Below are positions 22,401-33,956 of a DNA stretch of 64,000 nt, in pieces. How positions within the stretch are numbered: position 1 is the first letter of the stretch; every line of letters begins with the position of its first letter. Origin of the DNA: Letharia columbiana (taxonomy: Eukaryota; Ascomycota; Lecanoromycetes; Lecanorales; Parmeliaceae); the NCBI RefSeq assembly GCF_014066305.1, contig NW_023501073.1, positions 62,001-126,000 on the forward strand, given 5' to 3'. The position numbers were made by a program, and so were the translations under genes. The notes below the pieces were generated by a model, which did no database searches, had not been told where the DNA came from, and saw only the letters and a program-made list of their open reading frames with translations.

Positions 22401-23244
22401 CGACATGGTTGACTCGGAGCATAACACTCTGTGTGCCACACACAGCTTCCGTAAAACCAAAAGTGAGGAATCCGACAAAGCCGCAGATTTGTAAGATGAT
22501 GCTTATGAGTCCCATCTTTTCTCTCCAAGCTCTTTGTTGGGCCTTTGCAGGTTTTCCAAAACACTTGAGGATGAACCCTGGGCACCAAAACGTCACCATT
22601 GCGCAGTAGACGTTCCAAAGACTCGGTGGCCGCACCGCATCCAGCTCTTTCTGCATCCTCTTTTCTTCCTCGGTCATGACTTTCGTCTCCTTCCGCGCAA
22701 ACTTCCGCCTCAATTTCCTATTGCCGTTCCCAACGACGGGAGCGAGTTCTCGTGTACGTCCACGTTGAGGGCTTTCTGGAGATGCCGCCACAGTTGCCTC
22801 GTCCCGAGCCAGTCTCTTGCCATCTCTCCCATCGGTCATCAGGGTTTCGGCCTCATCCTCGTCATCATCGTCCTCAACAATCGGGTCATTACCAGTGGTT
22901 GAAGGGTAAACGGTCATGTTCTGAGCGTGCTGGCGATAGTGAAAGTTGGGATGATCTCGGTCTATGCGACCTCGCTCCGGTCGAATGAGACTGCGTTTCC
23001 TATGGACATCGGCCCCTGCCCCATCATGCTGGTCGTCGTTCAGTGTTCTCGAAGGTGAAGGCTCCGCGGGCATGTAGGCTTGCTGCTTGGGTCGGTGTTT
23101 TGGGGTTCGGGGTCCGGGTGCATCACGGTATGGAGCTGCCTCTATGTCGTTGGGACGAGCCCGTCTTGATGGTGATTCTCTGTATGGGGAGCCCCTGTTT
23201 TCTCTCTTGGGCGAGGTCGCAGCAGGCCTTCGTGGGTGAGACAT
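19497..23244 (-). CDS. Chitin synthase, CHS3-like (class IV type)
   Basis: UDP-GlcNAc-dependent chitin synthase of the plasma membrane, about 1,231 aa, the usual length for class IV. Order: Pro/Arg-rich cytosolic N-terminus; two membrane segments near residues 200-265 ([23 protein letters not shown]); a large extracytosolic region; a membrane segment [20 protein letters not shown]; then the glycosyltransferase domain with [15 protein letters not shown] and the QRRRW product-site motif (about residues 1031-1035). Paired C-terminal membrane segments follow. There is no myosin motor domain, which excludes classes V and VII. One intron, 19,622-19,673 (52 nt, branch GCTAAC), lies near the 3' end; removing it gives the conserved [11 protein letters not shown] ending and stop at 19,497. 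It is transcribed divergently from its predicted activator at 25,096. Confidence 0.95.
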
Positions 23245-25095
23245 GGTGCTATAGCAAGCTCAGTTTCACGGTGATTTGAAAACACGTCCGACACTGACGA
23301 GGATCCTCGCCTCTGCGTTTTTTACTCACGACTTCGGCGCCGGAATCGGTCCTTACTCCCGAGCGCTATGCGAAAATCCACCAAACAGATGACGGTTGTC
23401 AGATGGTATTACAGCGCAAGCGCAATGCTAGCAAGCGGAGGACCCGAAGGAGAGGTGTCTTTCCATAGGTATGAAGGTCGGCGTTGAGATCTGGCAAGGG
23501 GAGTGGGGGCTGAGGCGTCAACAACAAAGACGGAGAAGCGAGTGAATGGAATCAAACGACAGTGACGAGGCTTCCTCGAAGGAGCGAAGTAAGGGAAGAA
23601 GCGGCTCGCGCCAAGAAGGACGAAGCAATGACAATCAAAAGACCAGTCGCAGTACTGTTTCCAACAGATCTTGTGTGAGCAGAGCGAGTGATGGAATTCT
23701 TACTGCTTCATGGTTGGTGTTTTGATTCTTGCTTAAGTTACCTAAAAAATACGGTACACCTTAGTCCCAGCAGCTAAGTACTTAGCTTAGGGATTAAATT
23801 TAGCATCACTGATTCCCGAGAGTGGCGTTACTGTTCCCTTACTTTTAGCTTGCCTGGCCGCATGGATACGATAATCCATGAACCGTGGGGTCAGCTGTAC
23901 ATGAATGCTTCGATTGATCTACTATTCATCTGCGATTGATCTGCCAGCTGTGAAATCATTTATTCATAAGAACTCCTTGAGCTTCTCCTACGACTACTGC
24001 TACAATAAATGCTAGCATGGAAATCGATTCTTCACAAGATCTCTCGATACTCAAAAAGGTCAGCTTCGCTTCTTAGCACCTGATTGGGCCACACGTTACC
24101 AAAATACCAAAACCCAAGGAGGCTAAAGTAAGATACTTTAGGAGCTGCAAGGCGGCAATACCCCTGCTCGGCTTTAGGACTACCGGAGAGCCGAACACGG
24201 GTTTTCGTAAACTAAAGTAGTAAAAATCGTCGCTAGGCAACGTATCTCTCCCACATGCTTCACCCGTTGAAAATCCAGCTTTGCTCATCCTCATCACACT
24301 CCTAAGAAAAGGGTGTTTTACCACTGATGAGTAAAGAGTACGGTAAGTAAGTAACTCGAATGCAATATGTCTCACGCCCCTTTCTTCTCCATTATGCATC
24401 ATGCATTCCCCCCTGTAGATCTTCACCCTTCAATCTTAGTCGGAAAAGTTGGCGGAACAGAATAGACGCCCTTCGCGCGTAGATATCCCACATGCATATG
24501 TAAACATTGCAGCGGAACTGTACTCGTAGTAATTACTCTGCTGGACTCTGATGATGTCACTGGTGGAAAAATGACAAAAAAATGATTGGTGACGAGCATG
24601 TGTAGCTTGCGCAACCTTTCATGGCTGCGTGAGATCTAGTGTGTTTGGCCCCCTTTGTTGACTCAGGTGCTCGCCAATTTGACCGCCCGGACTCGGAGGC
24701 CGGACCTCCCGAGGCACAGGTGTTGGATCGAAGCAGGACTACCTAATTCATCAACCAGTCACCACCATCACCACTCATTCTCACACGCCTCAAAACTTAA
24801 CGCATACACCACCACGACACTAAGACCCACCTTCCCAGTCAACTATGCTGCTCCAATCGTCGTCTCAGCTGCCTTCATTACTTCATAGAGTGGACGCCTT
24901 CGACAGTCATTTCTAGTCCAGTCTCATCCCTCATCACTAAGCAGCCACAGCAGTCCACGCCCAATCAAATCCAAGCCAAAGGCATACACACGCACTTCTG
25001 CAAGTGCTGGAAACACAGGGGCAGTCGGTAGACCACAGGATTCCTGCATCCAGAAGGAAACGATTACTTCGGCTCAACAGCTACATCTCCCAGTG
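23245..25095. promoter_or_regulatory. Shared intergenic region between chitin synthase and its activator
   Basis: This 1.85-kb head-to-head spacer has no supportable gene. It must hold the promoters and leaders of both genes. The activator-proximal part (about 24,750-25,095) is pyrimidine- and CA-rich, as in long fungal 5' leaders. Binding sites were not assigned. Confidence 0.6.
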
Positions 25096-27361
25096 ATGGC
25101 CACGGACGCTGCGATAGATTATTCGAGGCCTGCTCTCTCACACACAAATCGAGACAGGACACCTCCAATCCCGTCCTTGGCCCCACCGCAGCCGCCAGTT
25201 GCAAGCCCACCCCCTCGCTACTCCCCCAAAGGCATGGAGAGAGGAGGGCCGTCGAGTCCCTCTACGCAGACGCAGAGAAGACCGCTCTCTTCTTCGTCTC
25301 CGAATACTGGCAGATCTCAAGGCTCGCAATTTTCCATGGCCAATACTTCTGACAGCGCCACGCGAACTCCTCCTCCGCGAAGGTCCTCATACGAGGCCGG
25401 CGATGATGTGTACATGAGAAAGCCTGCCCGAGAATCCGAGAATTGGGAGCCTTTAGAAGACTTTGCTACAAAACGAGATGAAAGGGATAGTGAATCAGCA
25501 CCATTTACACAGTCAATACCGTACCGGCAATTGCTTACTACGGAAGCATCTCAGTCATTGCAGCAACCGCAGAGTGGGATAATCTCAACCGTGAATGGTA
25601 GTGGCTCAGATTCAAGACATACATCAGGAGGAAGCTATGTGAGCGCCTCAGGCCCCGAAGACGCCTTTCAGCCCTTACAATATCATCATCACCCTTTTCA
25701 GTCAGGCGATGGCAGGGGTTCCGCGGACAGCAGCGCTTCGAACAAGAAGACTCAACGATTTTCTGACGATACGCCTCCAATTCCGTCTCATCATCATCAT
25801 CTCTCGCCCATGGGAAGCAGTACGCGGCTGGGTGCGAATCTCCCACGGCCGTCCTCTGCGTACTCCTCGGGGTCTGAACTTGGGGCCCCAGGACGAACAC
25901 ACTCGCCTCAATATGCTCGGACGCCGTCCCCTTCCAGACTTTCGCCGGACTCCCGGCCCATGTCGTACGTCGACCTACTGAACGTCCCCTACCCACAACC
26001 TCCTCCAGCTCCATCGAATCTTGACAATGCACATCTGCGCTCAGCTATCGGCGACAACGCATCGTTACTCAGTACTAAGAAGACTCTGGAGATGTATCGC
26101 GCCAACGTGAAGAAAACGAACGACCCTACTATACAGTACGAGTTCGCTGTGTTTATGATCAATGCTGCTCAAGAGTCTGCGACCAGCGAGAGGGATAATG
26201 ACAGTCAGAGACACTCTAGTCTGAGACCAAATCGAGATGGGGAGAGTCCACACCGCGACAATTCGACACCTGGCGGGTCGCAGGCGGACCTCCTCCGCGA
26301 AGCCAGACAAATACTACAGAAGCTCTCCGATCGAAGCTATCCATACGCTCAGTATTACCTAGCCGACGGCTACGCCTCAGGTCTCTTCAATAAAGGCGTC
26401 GAAGACAACGACCGCGCATTCCCACTCTTTGTGGCCGCCAGCAAGCATGGTCACGCAGAAGCTGGCTATCGAGCTGCACTATGCTACGAGTTCGGCTGGG
26501 GCTCTCGAAAAGATCCACAAAAAGCCGTTCAATTCTTTCGGCAATCTGCCTCAAAGAATCACCCGGGTGCAATGTCACGGTTAGGAAAAGCCTGCTTGAC
26601 TGGTGAGATGGGCCTAGGGAACCGCTACCGTGAGGGGGTGAAATGGCTCAAACGCGCTGCGGAATCCGCAGACTTCCAATACAACTCCGCACCTTACGAA
26701 CTCGGGCTTTTACACGAAACAGGATTTGGTGATGATATATTCAAGGACGAGTCGTACGCGGCGCAGCTTTTTACCCAGTCAGCGGACTTAGGACATGTGG
26801 AGGCAAACTACAGGCTTGGAGATTCATACGAGCATGGGAAACTAAGTTGTCCGAAAGATCCGGCACTGAGCGTGCACTTTTATACAGGTGCTGCGCAAAG
26901 AGGGCATCCGTTGGCAATGATGGCGCTTTGTGCATGGTACATGGTCGGCGCGGAACCGGTGCTAGAGAAGGATGAGAACGAAGCGTATGAGTGGGCTAGG
27001 AAAGCCGCTGAGACTGGTGAGCGCGATTCGATTTTATCTCTCGAACCAGAGCCCTCGGTTCTTACCGCTTTGCATGTATCTACCCCGCGTCTGTTACTGA
27101 CATTAAGCAGGCCTACCAAAAGCCGAATACGCCGTCGGCTACTTCACAGAGATGGGTATCGGCTGCCGACGCGATCCTCTTGAGTCCAACAAGTGGTACG
27201 TCAAAGCCGCCGACTCGGGCGACGAGCGGGCGAAGCATAGACTCGCAGCTATACAAGCGGCAGCCTCCGGTGGCTCGTCCACATCCTCGTTCCAGACATC
27301 GTCGAACACAAGTAAAAAGAGCGGGGACGAGAAAGGGAAGAAGAAATGGGGCCTCTTCTAG
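25096..27361 (+). CDS. Chitin synthase activator, SKT5/CHS4 family (Sel1 repeats)
   Basis: This is a regulator of CHS3-type chitin synthase, needed to activate or localise it at bud necks, septa or tips in yeasts. The ~310-residue N-terminus is disordered and Pro/Ser/His-rich. A conserved helix pair follows (LEMYRANVKKTNDPTIQYEF), then about seven Sel1-type repeats (for example AQYYLADGYASGLFNKG, AGYRAALCYEFGWGS, ANYRLGDSYEHG). One intron, 27,017-27,110 (94 nt), must be removed to keep the last repeat (AEYAVGYFTEMGIGC). The product is about 723 aa. The C-terminus is Lys-rich and ends KKWGLF, without the CaaX prenylation box of yeast Chs4. The start is the ATG at 25,096. The head-to-head partner is the chitin synthase it is predicted to activate. 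Confidence 0.93.
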
Positions 27362-27706
27362 ATGCGACCATAACAGGGCATAGGCGAAGGGGATCATATA
27401 GCGTTCTGCGTTTTGGGCATCTGCATTTCCATCATCATCCAGCGCTGCATTGTACCACAAATCGCATGGCATAACACGGCGTTACGGGCTTGGGAGCATA
27501 CTGGCACGAGTATCCTGATCCTGGGCTCGGGATCTTGCATTTGGGTCGGGACCGAAAAAAGGAGGAAGGGAGCACTTTGGTTATCATTTATCATATGTAA
27601 AAGGTCAGAAATATAATAATGAGCGTCTCGTCACAAAGCCATATCCCCCATTCACATCCGCATCCTCCACTCCCATTCCGTAAGCAAGGTACAAGCTTAG
27701 CACCAT
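27362..27706. other. Short convergent intergenic region
   Basis: It separates the convergent activator (+) and tyrosinase (-) genes. Nothing else was seen. Confidence 0.5.
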
Positions 27707-29682
27707 TCACATCCCCTCCCCATCCGGCAACCCCCCAACCTTCCCCCTCGTCGCGGCCCTATAAATCGTATACGGTCCATACCTAGTCAACCCATCCGCC
27801 CCCTCCCCCCTCCCCCCCACCACGGCCCTCCCGACCACAAAAACCTTCAACCCCCCCACCTCCACCGTCGGCACAACCCGGTCCGAGAAATCCTGCACGG
27901 CCCACCGGAGCCGGCGCGCGAGCAGCGGGACGACGGCGCGCGGGTCGAGCGGGGCCGTGGGGTGGGAGCGCCGGAGGGCGCGGGTGAGGGGGATTTGGCC
28001 GTAGGTGAGGGTGGTGGTGGTGGTGGTGGGGTGGTAGAGGATGGATTGGGAGGCGATGAGGGTGGGGGCGAAGGACCAGGTGAGGGGGGTTGGGGGCACG
28101 GGGCCGAGGAAGAAGTGGATGAAGAAGGGGCGGTTGAGGGCTGCTCTGTTTGGGGTGAAGGAGGGGGATCGCCTTGGTTAGCGGATGGATGCGGTTGAGG
28201 TTGTGTAGGATGGTGGTGGTGATGGGGGGGGAGAGGGAGGGAGGGAGGGAAGGGGGTCGGACTGACTTTGGAACGCGGATGTTGATGGAGTATTCATACT
28301 CTGTGGTGTTCGTGTGGGGTGCTGTGGGGTCGTCTCGCTTGTTGAGTAGGGATCGTGTTGGAAGACTGCCGGATGGGTTGTAGAGTTTGTTGAAAGCTGT
28401 TCTGGTGTTGGAGGACAGCTGGCTGGCGTTGACGCCCCAGTCGACGACTTCGGGGTAGGTGTACCCGAACGGACGAGTCGATCGCACCGAGGCGGATGTG
28501 TAGAGTGTGCCTGCGCTGTCGGAGTGGAAGGGTGTCAGTGACGTGTTGACGTCTTCGGTCTCGCCAGGAGCGTTGGTGAAAGTGCCTTCGGCGTCGGCCT
28601 CGGCTGTTGTGTAGGAATCGGGGTACATTGCTTGCCAGATGGCAAAGAGCCTGTCGACGTTTGCATGGTGCAGCCAGAAGATGGGGTCAAAGCCTGCGTA
28701 TGGGATGAAACCCATGTGTCCTCCGTTTCCGACCAGGCTGTGGATAGCGTTGTGCATGTTCTCGAGGGAGTTGTAGGATCCGCCTCGGCCGTCGGTGTAT
28801 CCAGTGTTCGAGAACGGTGCGTAGTTGGACTGGTCGGCGATCAATTGATAAGTCGCGTCGTGAATGGCTTGAGCATTGGCCTCGAGCTGCAGGTTGGCTA
28901 GACCTGGTTGACTCTGCCCACTGGAACTTGGATAGCGCACGGTGCTGCGATACTCCGCGATCATGCCGTCACTGGGCGGGAAATCTACAGCAGAAGGCTG
29001 AGGATGAAAGGTGTAATTGTACAATGGATTGACAATGTTCGTGACACCATGCGGAGAGTTCACACTGATCATAGGACTATTGACTGGATCGGGCATCGTA
29101 GCGTTGAGAACCCAGTCCCAGTATGGGACCCTGAGGGTGGTGGCGGCGGCTTGATACGTGCTTCGCTGGGCTGTTGGGTACGTTGTGGCGATCTGCTGCG
29201 CGTATTTCCAAAGGATTTGCTATTTTGCGTCAGTTACAGAGCTGAGATATTGGACGGAATGATGAAATGCTACCTCGAAGAGTGCCATGTAGGGTCGATG
29301 CCATGATGGGAACAGGATAGAGCTGTGTGTGCAGTAACCTGTTTGATAGGGACCTTGAACGCCATCCCATGCGATGTAGGGGCGTCCATGAATGCCTTGA
29401 ATACAAGTCAGTATTCGTACGTTGGACAATGGTAGAGGTTATGTTACCTCCGACTTGATAGTAAGACAGGAGAGCAGATTGGTTTTGCTGCTGAAACTTT
29501 TGTAGAGAGAGAATATAGAGGTCAAATGCTGGGCCTGATTCCTTAAAGGTAGAAAACTCTTGTCGAAAAGGTCTCTGCCCGGTGGAATTGTTGACGCCGC
29601 CTTCAGGGCCGGTGGTTGCCACGGCATTTGCAAGAGATGCTAGACATATCGCAATGACAATGAATATACGATTGAAGGCCAT
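27707..29682 (-). CDS. Secreted tyrosinase (type-3 copper oxidase)
   Basis: Oxidises monophenols and diphenols to quinones, as in melanin-type pigment formation. The start at 29,682 gives a signal peptide (MAFNRIFIVIAICLASLANA). Copper site A histidines are in GIHGRPYIAWDG and YCTHSSILFPSWHRPY. Copper site B is HNAIH then FDPIFWLHHANVDR. A Tyrosinase_C-type domain follows (NRPFFIHFFLGP). Three introns fit frame and splice signals: 29,396-29,447 (52 nt, CTGAC branch), 29,220-29,273 (54 nt, CTGAC branch) and 28,146-28,266 (121 nt, weaker donor GTCAGT). The spliced product is about 582 aa. The last intron lies in a homopyrimidine-rich stretch and is the least certain. Presence of a C-terminal domain suggests a proenzyme that is processed, as in other fungal tyrosinases. 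Confidence 0.92.
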
Positions 29683-30488
29683 TGTTATATGCTGTCACTT
29701 GTCTTGATGGAGGCATGAATATATTTTATTGCACGTCTTGGACATTTTGAGGTCTTGGATGAAAGAATTCAGAACGGATGCACCATCGGTGAGAGGTCAA
29801 CATTGAGTAGCAATGACAAGACTTCGGCAACATGCCTTCCAAATCCATACTATCTGGTCATTTTGCCATCCTTAGGGATTTTGAGATTCATTTCGGACTT
29901 GTCATAAACGCGGAACACGAGCCTCACAGTTAATTCTCGTTCCTTAGTACCAATGAATTCTCGGTGGAGCCAAATTGATCTAAGTAAATGCAAGCCTCAC
30001 TGATGATGCCCCACAATACCTCCGATTTTCTACACGCTAGCTGCCTGTACCTGCATCTGCATGCGGCTTCATTCAGGCGTGTCCTGGCAGCAATGGCCTT
30101 GTTTCCCATGCTTCCGCCATGCAAGAATACAATTCGCCGTCATCGAAGGCAACTTGAAGGCCTCTCTATTCTTCGTCTGTTCCGTCTTCAACATGGCAAG
30201 AAAGACGGAGGAGTCTGGTCTGAATGAGCGGTATTCGGGCTTCTTCGGGGATCGCCATTGGTACGAGACAGCACCACTTGCATAATGCGGGGCAGCGTGT
30301 GTTTTGATGGCTTTGAATATCGGCACACGCGCGGAGTACCTCGTAAGCCGGCAATCGCTCGCTTGAATGCACCTAGTCAAGTTGCATCCAGAGAATCCTT
30401 CCTTGAGTCGACAGCGACAAGAAGCACGAACAAGGTGAGCACGAGCTAAGGATCGTATCAGTCACCTGCTGCCGCGGCCGAGGGGCAG
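29683..30488. other. Intergenic region
   Basis: This is the promoter of the tyrosinase gene and the 3' flank of the DUF202 gene. Only short uninformative open frames are present. Confidence 0.5.
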
Positions 30489-31238
30489 TCATACCAAAGC
30501 TATCGTCAAGCCAATCGCATTCAACTCCCAACCTCCCGCATGCACCTTCCCCCGCAGGATAGCGTTCTGCTGCCGCCAGAATCTATATGCTCCCAGTAGC
30601 AGGACAACGATTGCTGCTCCAATGCAGACACATGCCAAAGGAAGACTCAAAGTAAAGTAACCAAATACTTTATTTGGATTCTGCGCGTGTTCAAGCCTGA
30701 AAAGCTGAGCAATGATCACAGAAATCATTGACAGAGCCAACGAGGTTCTCAGGTATCCAAGAAAAGTGCGTTCGAGGGCTGGTGAAGGGGGTAGTAAGTA
30801 AATTTTTGGCCGACGTTTCCACCAAACGCTTGTTGAAAGCAGATTGCGAAGGAAGCGACATGACAACTTCGACGAGTACTGGTAGACGCGTAATCTTACG
30901 ATATGTACATGTCAAAGCTCTTTGATTATTGAGCGGCTGGCCTCGAGCCTGGCGAAAGAAAAGATATGCGTACCAAGATGATCTCTACATGCGTCGTGTG
31001 GCACGGTGGCGCTGACTTGTCGGTGCCACAGCTTTGCCAGTGATCTCCGCGTAGACGTAAAGTAGGCCCCGTTCGGTATAGTATCACCAGCACCTTGCCC
31101 TTGTGCAGAAGAATTAATGTAGACACTGCTTCTGCGCAACACTTCGGCATAGTCTCCCATCTCGGTGGCTTCTCGATTCGAGTCGCCGCCGTGCTCCAGG
31201 CACTGCTCCAGGGGCGAAGCTGGTGGAGAAGAAGCCAT
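30489..31238 (-). CDS. DUF202 (YidH-type) small membrane protein
   Basis: The product is a 184-aa membrane protein. Exon 1 (31,238-30,974) ends in VPHDACRDHL. A 195-nt intron (30,973-30,779) joins it to ALERTFLGYLRTSLALSM, rebuilding the family signature ARDHLALERTFLAWLRTSLA in variant form. The junction is supported by exact frame and by the conserved joined motif. Three membrane segments follow (SLALSMISVIIAQLF; LACVCIGAAIVVLLLGAYRF; ELNAIGLTIAL). DUF202 proteins are found from bacteria to fungi; in yeast, relatives are vacuolar. The biochemical role is unknown. It is divergent from the CDF zinc transporter, with about 350 bp between starts. Confidence 0.88.
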
Positions 31239-31590
31239 TGTTTTCGTCTAAGTCGGTTGACGCCTGTGGGCAAAGAGAGGGTGATGAATGCTGCAGGTCC
31301 CAGGAAAGTGATTGTGATGTTTGTGTCTAAACTCTAAAAGCGGAGTATTTCCTAGCGCAATGTGAGGCTCTCCTGTAAAACACCAACCTTCGTCATCAAA
31401 CTTCCATTCAATCAGCCAGCCATCATATTTTGGTTGCGACAGCGTGTACGTGATATGATTTCAATGCCCCGCGCACCGAACACAAGATTACGAGCACGCT
31501 GAGACCGTATTGAGAGGAGCGACAAGTCACTGCCGCCAGAACCTATTCAGACCTGAGTAAGGCGCTTTTTGGCGAACGGCATCTGTCACC
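31239..31590. promoter_or_regulatory. Bidirectional intergenic region (DUF202 / zinc transporter)
   Basis: A 352-bp spacer lies between divergent start codons; both promoters must lie here. No specific site was assigned. Confidence 0.5.
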
Positions 31591-33539
31591 ATGGCTTTAT
31601 CAAAGTCTACAAGAATCATCATACTGCTGGCAATCGACTCGGCTTTCTTCCTGTTGGAGCTCATCGTTGGTGAGCTTGGGTCCTGGCGAAATCGGGCGCT
31701 TCTGCTTATGGCAAAGCTAATGAAGTCTTAGGCTATGCCGTACACTCACTGGCCCTCGTTGCAGATTCCTTTCATATGGTCGGTCATGCTACAACTTTTA
31801 TCATGTTCACATCACGTACGGAACTCTTCACTAATCTCCGAGGTGCTGCAGCTCAACGATGTCCTCTCGCTTTGTGTCGGATTGTGGGCGGTCAAAGTGG
31901 CACATCAAAAAGCAAGCTCGAAGATGTACACATATGGGGTATGGTTAGCTCCATTGGCCTTTGTTCTACAAAGCATCTAACAGGTGTTCAGTGGCAACGT
32001 GCCGAAACACTAGGTGCTCTTGTAAATGGAGTCTTCCTTGTCGCTCTGTGTCTATCTATCTTCCTGGAAGCCATTCAGAGATTTGTCGAACCGCAGACCG
32101 TCTCAAATCCCAGACTAGTCTTCATCGTTGGTTGCTTTGGCCTCCTATCCAATATCCTCGGCCTGTTCCTCTTCCATGAGCATGGTCACAGTCACGGAGG
32201 CGGTCATGGCCACTCACACGGTGGAGCCGATAAGCTTGCTACTGCTGAGGAAGGACATAGCCATACTGTTGGTGGGAAGCATACTCAAGCGGTAGCAGAT
32301 GAGAGCGGGAACGTGGCAGACGTATTGCCGCAAAGTACAATTGCTGGGTGGCCAAAGTCCGCGGGGGCAGCAAGAGAAGGGCCTCAAGATCAGCTAAGCC
32401 GAAGCTCCAATGGGTTTACACCTAGCGATGAGGACGATTCAACTGTCAAAGGGTCCACGTCGCCTCTGTCCACCCGAAAATCACGTGCTAGCAGCACGCG
32501 ACACCGTCGCCGTCAGAACAGCGGAGGATCGAGAAATAGATTTTCCAGTGTCGACGACATTCATATCCATCCTGCGAGCTTCAGGCAGGATATCATTGCG
32601 CAAAGTCGATTGGAAGACATTGAATCCAGGGAGGGGAGTAGTGTGTCCGGAGGAGAAGAAGCAGTTGACGAGGATGAGCACGAGCCGACAGAGGGCTCGC
32701 CACTTCTTAAGCATGCTAAGAGCAACGGCTCGGCCAAGCATGCAGACAATAACGGACATTCTCACAAGCACAAATCTGACGACCGTCACGACTCGTGGCA
32801 CGATAACCATAATCACAACCAGCCAAAGGAGACGAGTAGTGGCGGACAATCGCATGGAGATCTCAACATGCGTGGTGTCTTCCTACACGTCATGGGGGAT
32901 GCTCTTGGGAATATTGGTGTTATTGGGTCTGCTCTCATCATTTGGCTCACGGACTATACGTGGAGATTTTATTCAGATCCAGCCATCTCCCTTATCATCA
33001 CCCTTATCATCCTCGGATCAGCCATTCCGCTATGTAAAGCGGCATCACGGATTCTGCTCCAAGCCGTCCCGGCAGGCATCAGTGTCGATAACATCAAGGA
33101 GGACATTGAAGAGCTTCCGGGAATCTTGAGTTGTCACCATCTACACGTATGGCAGTTGAGCGACGCCAAAGTGGTCGCCTCGCTACATGTACAGGTCGAA
33201 TTCGATTTTAAAGGCGAAGGCTCGAAACGGTATATGTTGCTTGCCAGGCAAGTCCGTCGCTGCCTCCATGAATACGGCATTCACTCCTCTACCATACAAC
33301 CAGAGTTTTGCTTGGACAGCGAACACCGGCATACTTCCGCACAGCACTCAGACAACGAAGACTCTAGCTTGCCCAAACCGAAAGCAGGAAGCAAAGGTGG
33401 CAGTAAAGCAGCCAGCATGCGTAGTGAGCCCGAGGCCTGCCTGCTTGATTGCGGCGATGAATGTGACCAAGGCGGTCAGTGCTGTGCACCGAGCACGGTC
33501 GAGGCCGACATGCATAACGAGGAGGATCATTCGCATTGA
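31591..33539 (+). CDS. CDF-family zinc transporter (ZRC1/COT1-like)
   Basis: Proton-coupled cation diffusion facilitator, expected in the vacuolar or organelle membrane, that removes Zn2+ (or Co2+) from the cytosol. Four exons: 31,591-31,669, 31,732-31,778, 31,852-31,938 and 31,992-33,539; introns are 62, 73 and 53 nt. Product about 586 aa. Membrane segment 2 carries HSLALVADSFHMLNDV and segment 5 carries the zinc-type HxxxD (FLHVMGDALGN, about residue 370). The long cytosolic loop between segments 4 and 5 has two His-rich clusters (HGHSHGGGHGHSHGG; HSHKHKSDDRH). The C-terminus has a Cys-rich segment (CLLDCGDECDQGGQCC) and ends in HSH, an additional possible metal site not usual in yeast Zrc1. 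Confidence 0.93.
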
Positions 33540-33956
33540 TGTATCATATCGTTTCGGCGAGTTAGAAGTGGGGTTTTGCTTTGCTTCAGAAGATGTACAT
33601 ACTTATGATTCCATTTGGCTGGACTCACGAGCTCTTTCATTCAATTAGCATCATGCATCTTACTCACTCTACACTCTTAAGTACCCGATCAATCTGTGGG
33701 AAATTCCCTCTGCGAATCTCCATTGGAATTCAAGAACTCCACCTACGAGTATAGTATTAGGATCTGACATACCAATTTGTCGCTTCGTAGGGCTGAATTC
33801 GTATTTACTCGCGACCAACATCTAGCTTAGTGTCCTCGGGCTCATTGAATTACAGGGCGTCGAACTGGCAATCTATTCGAAGTCCTTTTCTTCAGGCACT
33901 TTGTGAGCCTCAAATCTCACAATGACCGGTATTACTCGTACGACGACGATTGCAGT
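33540..33956. other. Intergenic region
   Basis: This is the 3' flank of the transporter and the promoter of the phosphoesterase gene. No gene was seen. Confidence 0.5.
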
